Shown in pieces: positions 41,778 through 49,144 of a DNA stretch of 64,000 nucleotides. Origin of the DNA: Mycetocola sp. Its GTDB lineage: Bacteria; Actinomycetota; Actinomycetes; Actinomycetales; Microbacteriaceae. Where the stretch lies: positions 1 to 64,000 of the forward strand of contig NZ_JAODMP010000047.1 in the NCBI RefSeq assembly GCF_025464835.1. The letters are read 5' to 3'. Positions within the stretch are counted from its first letter, which is position 1. Every line of letters starts with the position of its first letter. The notes beneath the pieces were generated by a model. The model made no database searches. It had not been told where the DNA came from and saw nothing but the letters and a program-made list of their open reading frames with translations. The position numbers were made by a program, and so were the translations under genes.

Positions 41778-42638
41778 ATGACGTCACAGAAAAAATCCGG
41801 ATGGGAGGCCGACCCCGCACCGCTGCTGCGGGTCGGCGACGGTTTCACACTCGACGCCGTGGACGCGAACGGCAGCCCAGGGTTCGTCGGGAACAAGGCG
41901 GCGGGAAAAGCGGAACTCAACAAGGATGCCGAGCTTCTCAGCGAGAAGCAGGAACGCCTGTTCGCAGCGTCGAAGGGTGAGGCGACGGATGCCGTCCTGC
42001 TCGTCCTGCAGGCGATGGACACCGCGGGAAAGGGCGGCATCGTGCGGCACGTCGTCGGTTCGGTCGACCCGCAGGGAGTCGCGTTGTCGGCGTTCAAAGC
42101 CCCGACGGAAGAGGAGCTCTCACATGATTTCCTTTGGAGGATCAAGCGCGCCGTTCCCGAGCCTGGGCTGATCGGCGTCTTCGACCGCTCGCACTACGAG
42201 GACGTCCTGATCGCGCGGGTCCGTGGCTTGGCCGACGACGTAGAAATCGAGCGGCGTTACGGGGCGATCCTCGAGTTCGAGCAGGAACTGGTCGACAGGG
42301 GCATCCGGATCGTCAAGGTGATGCTGCACATCAGCGCCGATGAGCAGAAGGCACGCCTTGCCCAGAGGCTCGACCGCCCTGACAAGCACTGGAAGTTCAA
42401 TCCAGGCGATATCGATGAACGCCAGCATTGGTCCGCCTACCAGGACGCGTACCAGGCGGTGTTCGAACGCACGTCAAGCGAAGCGGCACCGTGGCACGTC
42501 GTCCCGGCGAACAAGAAATGGTACGCGCGGGTCGCAGTGCAACGCCTCCTGCTCGACGCTCTCACCGAGATCGACCCGCAGTGGCCGCCCGCAGACTACG
42601 ACGTCGAGGAGCAGAAGACGCGCCTGGCGGCCACCTGA
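41778..42638 (+). CDS. PPK2 family polyphosphate kinase
   Basis: A 286-residue P-loop enzyme. The Walker A-like motif is VLQAMDTAGKGGIVRHV (near residue 75), then VPEPGLIGVFDRSHYEDVLIARV carries Walker B and the lid Arg region, and PDKHWKFNPGDIDERQHW the C-terminal signature. One-domain PPK2 enzymes phosphorylate nucleotides from polyphosphate; the subclass (AMP or ADP preference) cannot be told by eye. ATG 41778 is preferred over in-frame GTG 41772. Confidence 0.93.
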   Translation: MTSQKKSGWEADPAPLLRVGDGFTLDAVDANGSPGFVGNKAAGKAELNKDAELLSEKQERLFAASKGEATDAVLLVLQAMDTAGKGGIVRHVVGSVDPQGVALSAFKAPTEEELSHDFLWRIKRAVPEPGLIGVFDRSHYEDVLIARVRGLADDVEIERRYGAILEFEQELVDRGIRIVKVMLHISADEQKARLAQRLDRPDKHWKFNPGDIDERQHWSAYQDAYQAVFERTSSEAAPWHVVPANKKWYARVAVQRLLLDALTEIDPQWPPADYDVEEQKTRLAAT

Positions 42639-42656
42639 TCCGGCCAGCGGTGGGCT

Positions 42657-42710
42657 CATCCGTCCCGGATGTCGGGTTTGGTGCCGGGGGGTCGGCGTTT
42701 GCGACGGATG
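42657..42710. terminator. Inverted repeat between convergent PPK2 and menF genes
   Basis: CATCCGTC (42657-42664) pairs with GACGGATG (42703-42710); the 38-nt centre is GC-rich with weaker internal pairing. It occupies the short convergent gap and may terminate both genes. Confidence 0.4.
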
Positions 42711-42724
42711 GACGGGGTGGCGGC

Positions 42725-43984
42725 TCAGCCGAACGCGTCGACGATCGGCCGGAACTTCATCCGCGTCTCGGTGAGCTCCTTCTCGGGCACGGATTCGCCG
42801 ACGATGCCGCAGCCCGCCCAGGCGGTGACGTCGCCGCCCGGCTCCACCATCGCGCAGCGGAGTGCTATGGCCCATTCGCCGTCGCCGTCAGCGCCGACCC
42901 AGCCGACGGGCCCCGCATATCGGCCGCGATCGAATGGTTCGAGTTCGTCGATCAGGGCAACCGCGGCGGGGGTCGGCGACCCGGCCACAGCGGCGGTGGG
43001 GTGAAGGGCATCGATCAGGTCGAGTGAGGTGGCGTCGTCGGTGAGGGTGCCTTCGATGTCGGTGGCGAGGTGCCACAGGTTCGGAAGCTTGAGGGTGAAC
43101 GGCATCTCGCTGGTGAGCACATGAGAGGTGTGCGGTCGCAGCGACGCCAGCACGCTCTGCACGGCGAACTGGTGCTCGTCCTGGTCCTTCGCGCTCGTCA
43201 CAAGGTCGACGGCGGCCTGCTGGTCCGCCTCGGCGTCGACCCCGCGCGACGCCGTCCCGGCGAGCACGCGTGCGGTGACGGATCCGTCCTGCACCCCGAC
43301 GAGGGTCTCGGGGCTTGAGCCGACGAGGCCGTCGACCGCGAAGGTCCAGCAGTCCGGGTACCCGAGCGCGAGATCCGAGACGACCCGGCGGAGATCAGCG
43401 TCGGCCGGGATGCGACCGAGGAGGTCGCGTGAGAGGACCACCTTGCTCAATTCCCCGCCGAGGATGCGCTCCACCGCCTGGGTCACATGCTCCCGGAATC
43501 CGTCGGCTGACTCAGCGCCAGGGGTGAGGGTGATCCGGTACTCGGGGCCGAATGCGGTCGACCGCGGGCTTGCCGGAGCATCCGGTGCGTTTTCCGCGTC
43601 CAGGCGAATGCGAGTGACCCACGTCACCCCCTCGCGCCGGCCGATGAGGAGCTGCGGCACGATCAGCACACTCGACTGCGCAGAGTGATCGGCGAACGCG
43701 AACGTGCCGAACGCGACCAGGCCGGTGCCGGGCATCCGCAACGGGTCGGTGACGGTTGCCGCGGCGGCGATCTCACGCCAGACGGCTGCGGCGTCCTGCA
43801 TCCGGTTCGGACCTGAGAATTCCAGCCGGAGCGCTTCACCCACTCCGGCGAGGCCGCAGCCTTTGCGCAGCCACAGCAGCGGGCGCTGCGGGTCGACAAG
43901 GGCGATGAGCGAACGGACGTCGTCAACCTGTTCGGTTTCGACGACGAGGTGCTGTGTGGACGCAAGCGTGCCGGGTGAAGTCAC
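42725..43984 (-). CDS. menF: Isochorismate synthase
   Basis: A 419-residue chorismate-binding enzyme that begins menaquinone synthesis by isomerising chorismate. Conserved C-terminal features include GGELSKVVLSRDLLG, DGLVGSSPETLV, ARVLAGTASRG, KDQDEHQFAVQSV (metal-binding Glu), TDIEGTL, HPTAAVAGSPTPAA and GRYAGPVGWVG. GTG 43984 is chosen because TACGCT (plus-strand 43991-43996 in reverse) lies 6 nt upstream. It is divergent from menG; both appear leaderless within a 65-bp shared promoter. Confidence 0.94.
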   Translation of the reverse strand: MTSPGTLASTQHLVVETEQVDDVRSLIALVDPQRPLLWLRKGCGLAGVGEALRLEFSGPNRMQDAAAVWREIAAAATVTDPLRMPGTGLVAFGTFAFADHSAQSSVLIVPQLLIGRREGVTWVTRIRLDAENAPDAPASPRSTAFGPEYRITLTPGAESADGFREHVTQAVERILGGELSKVVLSRDLLGRIPADADLRRVVSDLALGYPDCWTFAVDGLVGSSPETLVGVQDGSVTARVLAGTASRGVDAEADQQAAVDLVTSAKDQDEHQFAVQSVLASLRPHTSHVLTSEMPFTLKLPNLWHLATDIEGTLTDDATSLDLIDALHPTAAVAGSPTPAAVALIDELEPFDRGRYAGPVGWVGADGDGEWAIALRCAMVEPGGDVTAWAGCGIVGESVPEKELTETRMKFRPIVDAFG

Positions 43985-44037
43985 GCATCCAGCGTACGCC
44001 GGTTGCTGCGGATCGGCCGTGACGAGGGGTCCGGTCG

Positions 44038-44052
44038 TACACTGGGGACATG
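44038..44052 (+). promoter_or_regulatory. Leaderless promoter of menG
   Basis: TACACT at 44038-44043 precedes ATG 44050 by 6 nt. Confidence 0.5.
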
Positions 44053-44757
44053 AACAAGGCAGATCTTTCCAAGCAGCCGTCGCAGGTTTCCGCCATGTTC
44101 GACCAGGTTTCCACGCATTACGACCGGACGAACGCGGTGATGAGCGTCGGTAACGACGTGCTCTGGCGCGTGGCAACCACCCGCACGATCGATCCGCACC
44201 CCGGCGACCGCATCCTCGACCTCGCCGCCGGCACCGGAACCTCAAGCGCTTTCCTCGCCAAGTCGGGTGCCACCGTCGTCGCCGCCGATTTCTCCCCCGG
44301 CATGATCGAGGTGGGCCGCAAGAAGTACGGCCGTGTGCGCAACATGCAATTCGTCGAGGCGGATGCCACGAATCTTCCGTTCTCCGACAACGAGTTCGAT
44401 GCCACGACCATTTCGTTCGGGCTGCGCAACGTCGTCGAGCCGAAGAAGGCGATCGCTGAGATGTTCCGCGTCACGAAGCCGGGCGGGCACCTGGTCATCT
44501 GCGAGTTCTCCACTCCGCCGAACCCGGTGATGAAAGGTCTCTACGACTTCTACCTGAAACGAGTCACTCCGGTCCTCGTGAAGTTCTCGAGTTCGAACCC
44601 GGACGCGTACGACTACCTCAACGACTCGATCCAGGCGTGGCCGGGGCAGGGGGAGCTCGCCTCCTGGCTGCGCGGTGCCGGGTGGACCGAGGTCAAGTAC
44701 CGCAACCTCACCGGCGGTATCGTCGCGCTGCACCGGGGAACCAAACCGCGCGGCTGA
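44050..44757 (+). CDS. menG: Demethylmenaquinone methyltransferase (UbiE family)
   Basis: A 235-residue SAM-dependent enzyme for the final C-methylation of menaquinone. The N-terminus VSAMFDQVSTHYDRTNAVMS and the SAM loop ILDLAAGTGTSSAFLAKSG with VVAADFSPGMI are hallmark, as are TISFGLRNVVEPKKAIAEMFRVTKPGG and the C-terminal YLNDSIQAWPGQGELASWL. Length is standard for the family. The neighbouring Cys-rich pentapeptide gene starts 30 bp later in the same direction. Confidence 0.96.
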   Translation: MNKADLSKQPSQVSAMFDQVSTHYDRTNAVMSVGNDVLWRVATTRTIDPHPGDRILDLAAGTGTSSAFLAKSGATVVAADFSPGMIEVGRKKYGRVRNMQFVEADATNLPFSDNEFDATTISFGLRNVVEPKKAIAEMFRVTKPGGHLVICEFSTPPNPVMKGLYDFYLKRVTPVLVKFSSSNPDAYDYLNDSIQAWPGQGELASWLRGAGWTEVKYRNLTGGIVALHRGTKPRG

Positions 44758-44787
44758 GGTCGGTTGCCGACAGCCAAAGGAGGCCGT

Positions 44788-45633
44788 GTGAGAGACCCGA
44801 TTCCGCTGACGCCGGTCGACCGGCGACGAGAACTGCGGGCGGACTGCTCCCGCTGTGTCGGCCTGTGCTGTGTCGCCCTGGCCTTCGCCCGCTCCGCCGA
44901 TTTCGCCTTCACCAAGGACGCAGGCGAGCCGTGTGTCAACCTCGAGGAGGACTACCGCTGTGTCATCCACCCCGAGCTGCGGGAGCGCGGGTTCAAGGGG
45001 TGCACCGTCTTTGACTGCTTCGGCGCCGGGCAGAAGGTGACTCAGCACACCGACGGCGGCGCGAGCTGGCGCGACGATGCCGACATCCGGGCGTCGATGT
45101 TCGCCGTGTTCCCCGTGGTGCGTCAGCTGCAGGAACTGCTCTGGTACCTGGCCGACGCCGCCGGGCGTCCAGAGGCGGCGCCGCTCAAGAACGACCTCGA
45201 GCGCGCATACGGCGAGACCGAAGCCCTCACGACGGCATCGCCTGACGAGATCCGTGCGCTCGACGTGGATGCCTACCAGGGCACACTGACTGGACTGTTG
45301 CGGCAGGCCAGCGCCCTCGTGCGCGAGGGAACCGGCACCTCGGAAGCGGCTCGGCGCCTGGAGCCGGGAGTTGATCTGATGGGCGCTCACCTCGCCGGGC
45401 AGGACCTGCGCGGAGCGCACCTGCGCGGAGCCTGGCTGATCGCCGCGGACCTCCGCTCCGCCGACCTGTCGAACGCCGACGTTCTCGGGGCGGACTTTCG
45501 TGATGCGGAATTGGGCGGTGCGACCATGCAGGACGCGCTCTACCTCACCCAGTTCCAGGTGAATGCTGCGCGCGGGGATGACCTGACGGTGCTGCCCGAG
45601 TCAGTGACGCGGCCGTCGCACTGGCGGCGCTGA
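44788..45633 (+). CDS. Cys-rich (YkgJ-like) protein with pentapeptide repeats
   Basis: A 281-residue two-part protein. Residues about 13-80 hold eight Cys in a pattern like zinc/iron-binding YkgJ proteins: CSRCVGLCCVAL, then CVNLEEDYRC, GCTVFDC. After a helical middle, residues about 190-265 are pentapeptide repeats of the A(D/N)LxxA type (MGAHLAGQDLRGAHLRGAWL, ADLRSADLSNADVLGADF), which form a right-handed beta-helix. GTG 44788 follows AAAGGAGG by 4 nt. Function unknown; the combination may sense metal or redox, or simply be structural. Confidence 0.82.
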   Translation: MRDPIPLTPVDRRRELRADCSRCVGLCCVALAFARSADFAFTKDAGEPCVNLEEDYRCVIHPELRERGFKGCTVFDCFGAGQKVTQHTDGGASWRDDADIRASMFAVFPVVRQLQELLWYLADAAGRPEAAPLKNDLERAYGETEALTTASPDEIRALDVDAYQGTLTGLLRQASALVREGTGTSEAARRLEPGVDLMGAHLAGQDLRGAHLRGAWLIAADLRSADLSNADVLGADFRDAELGGATMQDALYLTQFQVNAARGDDLTVLPESVTRPSHWRR

Positions 45634-45708
45634 GCCGCGGCATCCGCTCATCCGCTGCGGCCCAGGGCGTGAACAGGCAGGGTTCCCCGCGAGACGTGCC
45701 GATCCGGG

Positions 45709-46554
45709 TCAACCGCGCGTACCGGTGACGACGGTCGCGTCCCATCCGGCGGAGTGCTCGGTGACCGGCGCGAGGCCGGCCCGGGCGAGGATCTCCGCCG
45801 TGTGATCCGCCTGCCGCCCACTGGTTTCCATGACGAGATGTGCCCCAGGCTTCAACCAGGCGGATGCCTCGACGGCGATCCGCCGCTGGAGGTCCAGCCC
45901 ATCGTCCCCTCCGTCGAGCGTGGCCCTGGCCTCGTGCAGCCTGGCCTCGCGAGGCATGGTGGCGATGCTCGCTGTCGGCACATACGGCGCGTTGGCGGTC
46001 AGGAGGTCGACGCGACCGCGCAGTGCCGACGGCAGCGGCGCATAGAGGTCCCCCTCGAAGACGCGACCGCGCTCGCCGAGGTTTCCCCGGGCGCACCGGA
46101 CGGCGACCGGATCGATGTCCGTCGCGCACAGTTCGACGCCACCCAGCCGTTCGGCCAGCGCTCTCCCGATGGCTCCTGACCCGCAACACAGGTCGACGAC
46201 GACCGGATGCTCGACCCCGACCGCGAGGGCCGCCGCCCGGTCGACGAGGAACTCGGTCCGACGGCGAGGAACGAAAACCCCGGGGCTGACCCGGACACGC
46301 AGGCCACAGAACGCAGCCCAGCCGAGGACGTACTCGAGTGGTTCCCCGGCGCAGCGGCGCGAGACGAGCAGGTCGAGTTCCGCCACGGATGTCGCCGCCC
46401 CACCCAACAGCCCGGCCTCCTCGTCAGCGAAGACACACCCCGCCTCGCGGAGCAACCGGACAATCCGATTCCTCGAGACACCAAAAAGAGCCCACTGATC
46501 GCTCGAATTCGCGCCTGGAGCAGCCCTTTTCGGTATCTCGTGGGGGAGGCTCAC
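45709..46554 (-). CDS. HemK/PrmC-like methyltransferase (putative protein N5-glutamine methyltransferase)
   Basis: A 281-residue SAM-dependent methyltransferase. The SAM site is VVDLCCGSGAIGRALAERLG, and VFVPRRRTEFLVDRA and CGLRVRVSPG resemble the PrmC upstream region. The catalytic NPPY is NAPYVPT here, as in a group of actinobacterial PrmC paralogues, so the substrate may differ from release factors. GTG 46554 overlaps the stop of the YdeI-like gene by 4 bp (GTGA); the 20 or so residues before the SRNRIVRLLREAG segment may be non-conserved. Confidence 0.83.
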   Translation of the reverse strand: MSLPHEIPKRAAPGANSSDQWALFGVSRNRIVRLLREAGCVFADEEAGLLGGAATSVAELDLLVSRRCAGEPLEYVLGWAAFCGLRVRVSPGVFVPRRRTEFLVDRAAALAVGVEHPVVVDLCCGSGAIGRALAERLGGVELCATDIDPVAVRCARGNLGERGRVFEGDLYAPLPSALRGRVDLLTANAPYVPTASIATMPREARLHEARATLDGGDDGLDLQRRIAVEASAWLKPGAHLVMETSGRQADHTAEILARAGLAPVTEHSAGWDATVVTGTRG

Positions 46555-47126
46555 CCGTAGGTCTTCTCTCCGCGGGCCAGCCGTTCGATGAAATCCTCGA
46601 TCCGCCTCGCTCGGGTCTCCGGCCGCTTGGCGTCCTGGACCCGGTAGTAGATCGCATAGCGGTTCTGGCTGTTGAGCGAGGAGAAGAACGCCGCGGCTTC
46701 GGGGTTGTTCTCCAGCGCCGCAAGAAAATCGGGGTACGGCTCCGCGTTCTTCGGCCCGTGGTAGGCCCGATCCCAGCGGCCATCCGCCCGAGCCCGCTCC
46801 ACCTCGGCCAGCCCGCGCGGCTTCATCCGACCGTCGGCGATCATCGCTTCGGCGATGCCCACGTTGCGCACCGACCACGGGCTCCGGGGCCGTCGCGGCG
46901 TGAACCGCTGCACATACGTGGCCTCATCGACGCTTCGGGTCTGTCCGTCGATCCAGCCGTACGCGAGGGCGACGTCGAGCGCTTCGGCATACGTCACGGT
47001 CGTCTGCCCTGATCCCTTTTTCGCGATCACCAGCCAGACCCCCGGCGACGAATCCTGATGCTGCTCGATCCACCCCCGGAAGGCGTCTGGCCCCTCGAAG
47101 CGGATCGTCTCCTGCTCTCTCGCCAT
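46551..47126 (-). CDS. YdeI/OmpD-associated family protein
   Basis: A 191-residue protein with the YdeI-like signatures FRGWIEQHQDSSPGVWLVIAKKGSG, VTYAEALDVALAYGWIDGQTRSVDE and YVQRFTPRRPRSPWSVRNV; the C-terminal part has FFSSLNSQNRYAIYYRV and the R-x-R-R-I-x-x-x-I end. The family is uncharacterised biochemically. ATG 47126 shares a base with the preceding VOC-protein stop (TGATG), and its own stop overlaps the methyltransferase start, giving a three-gene coupled operon. Confidence 0.9.
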   Translation of the reverse strand: MAREQETIRFEGPDAFRGWIEQHQDSSPGVWLVIAKKGSGQTTVTYAEALDVALAYGWIDGQTRSVDEATYVQRFTPRRPRSPWSVRNVGIAEAMIADGRMKPRGLAEVERARADGRWDRAYHGPKNAEPYPDFLAALENNPEAAAFFSSLNSQNRYAIYYRVQDAKRPETRARRIEDFIERLARGEKTYG

Positions 47127-47557
47127 CACTCGCCCAGCATCGAACCGTTGTGGAGCTCGAGGATCTCCTGGTCGTGCGGGTTCTGCATGACGCCGAGGAC
47201 GTTCCCGAACCCGTCGACGACGGATGCCGTCACGAACCCCGCCTCACGGGCGGTGATCGCCTCGTGTTCCTTCGCACCGAGGGTGAGAAGCTTCGCCGCC
47301 GCGTCCTCGACATCCGCAACATGCCAGAACACGACAGCGCCGCCGGGCCCCACCGCGGACGGGTGTGGTGAGTACCTCCGATCGATGATGCCCAGCTCGT
47401 GCTCGTAGTCACCGATCCGATCCTCGATGTACGCCGCAGGCCCCGAGTCCGGGCGCACGAAGTACGGCTGGATGCCGAGGAGTTCGGAGTACCATTCCCC
47501 CGCCGAATCGATGTCGTCCGCGAAGGACCTGACGGTGGCCAGTCCTCTCAGCATCAT
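47126..47557 (-). CDS. VOC family protein (glyoxalase/bleomycin resistance-like)
   Basis: A 143-residue vicinal-oxygen-chelate protein with two beta-alpha-beta-beta-beta units: MMLRGLATVRSFADDIDSAGEWYSELLGIQPYFV and VVFWHVADVEDAAAKLLTLGAKEH, ending VVDGFGNVLGVMQNPH. Metal ligands are not fully obvious, so the activity (dioxygenase, glyoxalase or antibiotic binding) is undetermined. First gene of the unit with the YdeI-like and PrmC-like genes. ATG 47557 is chosen; the longer frame is antisense to the saccharopine dehydrogenase remnant. Confidence 0.86.
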   Translation of the reverse strand: MMLRGLATVRSFADDIDSAGEWYSELLGIQPYFVRPDSGPAAYIEDRIGDYEHELGIIDRRYSPHPSAVGPGGAVVFWHVADVEDAAAKLLTLGAKEHEAITAREAGFVTASVVDGFGNVLGVMQNPHDQEILELHNGSMLGE

Positions 47558-47636
47558 GTGCGTTCCCGCTTTCCCGTCGCTCGCCTGCCCGAGGGGTTCC
47601 ATGATGCGCCGGTCGGAAGCATCAGTCAACGAGTGC

Positions 47637-48029
47637 GGAAAGCGCGTCGCAGGGGTATTGACAGCCGAAACCACACCACGCGACGTCGTCGCGGCCGCCC
47701 TCCAGGACCCGGCAACCCTCGGCGACCGCATGCACGGCAAGACCGGCGCAGGGGTCTGGGTGCGGCACCGGAAAGGACGGCAAGCCGCGCTCCTCCTACC
47801 TCGACCATGTCGTCGACGACGAGCAGTCGACGGCCGAGTGCGGCTCACAGGCCGTCGTGTGGCAGACGGCGATCAACCCGGTCGTCGCCCTCGAACTGCT
47901 GGCCGCCGGGGTCTGGACCGGGGCCGGTGTCCTCGGCGCTGCGGCTTTCGACGCCCGGCCCTTCCTCGATCTGCTGGCAGCGGACGCTCCCGACGGCTAC
48001 GTTCCCCGTGGGGGATCGAGGAGAAGTAA
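47637..48029 (+). pseudogene. Remnant of a saccharopine dehydrogenase family gene (C-terminal part)
   Basis: Three plus-strand frames in sequence give the C-terminus of a saccharopine dehydrogenase-like protein: PRDVVAAALQDPATLGDRMH with GKTGAGVWV, then GTGKDGKPRSSYLDHVVDDE followed by GSQAVVWQTAINPVVALELL and DARPFLDLLAADAPDGY, then SPWGIEEK and a stop at 48029. Two frame changes and the missing N-terminal two thirds show it is dead. Intact relatives oxidise saccharopine or related amino-acid adducts with NAD(P). It fills the gap between the VOC and prenyl synthase genes. Confidence 0.8.
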
Positions 48030-48048
48030 TTGCCAGCCCCGGCACGGG

Positions 48049-48064
48049 TAGGCTAGACCACGTG
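48049..48064 (+). promoter_or_regulatory. Leaderless promoter of the polyprenyl synthase gene
   Basis: TAGGCT at 48049-48054 precedes GTG 48062 by 7 nt, favouring this start over ATG 48077. Confidence 0.45.
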
Positions 48065-49129
48065 AATCCGAGTGCCATGCGGCGTGCCACGAGCCTCTCC
48101 AGCCACCTGGGCCAGACCGACCGCATTTTCGCCTCCCCCAGAACCAGGCAACTCCTCGCCGCCGTCGATGACGGCCTCGAGCAGATCGAGCGCGGGCTCG
48201 ATTCTGAACTCATCTTCGCCGACACCATCGCAGACGCCTCCACGCGGTACCTCCTCGAGGCAGGAGGCAAGCGCGTGCGGCCGATGCTCATCCTGCTCAC
48301 CGCCCAGCTCGGCGCGGGCAACACCGTCGACGTGATCACAGCGGCCGAGGCCATCGAGATCACCCACCTCGCCTCGCTGTACCACGACGACGTCATGGAC
48401 GACGCCGACCGCAGGCGCGGAGTGCCGAGCGCACACGCCGTCTTCGGCAACTCCGTCGCGATCCTCACCGGTGATCTGCTCTTCGCCAGAGCCAGCCAGC
48501 TCATGGCGGGCCTCGGCGAACGGGCGATCCGCTTGCAAGCCCACACCTTCGAGCGGCTGGTGCTCGGTCAGCTCCACGAGACGGTCGGCCCGCAGCACGG
48601 TGACGATCCGGAGGAACACTACATCCAGGTGCTCGCCGACAAGACCGGTTCGCTCATCGCTGCGGCCGCACAGGCCGGCGTCATCTTCTCCGGCGCAGAC
48701 GAAGCCTTCGAGCCTGCTGTCGTCCAGTACGGCGAGAAGATCGGTGTGGCCTTCCAGCTCATCGACGATGTCATCGACCTGTCGCCGCAGCCGGAGGAGA
48801 CCGGCAAGGTCCCGGGCACCGACCTCCGAGCCGGTGTCGCCACCCTCCCGCTGATCCACCTGCGGGTCCTCGCCGAGACCGACGCGGATGCCGCTGCTCT
48901 CCTCGCCCGGATCGAGGCGGAAGCCGCAGCGGGCACCGACGGGGAGACATCCGACGACTTCGCCGCCGCGATCACCGAATTGCGCCAGCACCCCGTGACC
49001 ACCCGCACGCTGACCGAGGCCCACCGCTGGGCGAACGACGCCGTCGCGGCGCTCGAACCCCTGCCCGACGGACCAGTGAAGCAGGCACTGACACGATTCG
49101 CGGAGACGATCGTCGACCGCAGCAAGTAA
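48062..49129 (+). CDS. Trans-isoprenyl diphosphate synthase (menaquinone side chain)
   Basis: A 355-residue enzyme condensing isopentenyl diphosphate units. The first Asp-rich motif is LYHDDVMDDADRRRG (near residue 110), preceded by GGKRVRPML; the second is FQLIDDVIDL (near residue 240). The position at the end of the menaquinone region and after menG suggests it makes the C35-C50 tail used by MenA; exact chain length cannot be read. Upstream lies the dead saccharopine dehydrogenase gene; the FprA gene starts 15 bp downstream. Confidence 0.93.
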   Translation: MNPSAMRRATSLSSHLGQTDRIFASPRTRQLLAAVDDGLEQIERGLDSELIFADTIADASTRYLLEAGGKRVRPMLILLTAQLGAGNTVDVITAAEAIEITHLASLYHDDVMDDADRRRGVPSAHAVFGNSVAILTGDLLFARASQLMAGLGERAIRLQAHTFERLVLGQLHETVGPQHGDDPEEHYIQVLADKTGSLIAAAAQAGVIFSGADEAFEPAVVQYGEKIGVAFQLIDDVIDLSPQPEETGKVPGTDLRAGVATLPLIHLRVLAETDADAAALLARIEAEAAAGTDGETSDDFAAAITELRQHPVTTRTLTEAHRWANDAVAALEPLPDGPVKQALTRFAETIVDRSK

Positions 49130-49144
49130 AGGAACCAGACGCAG

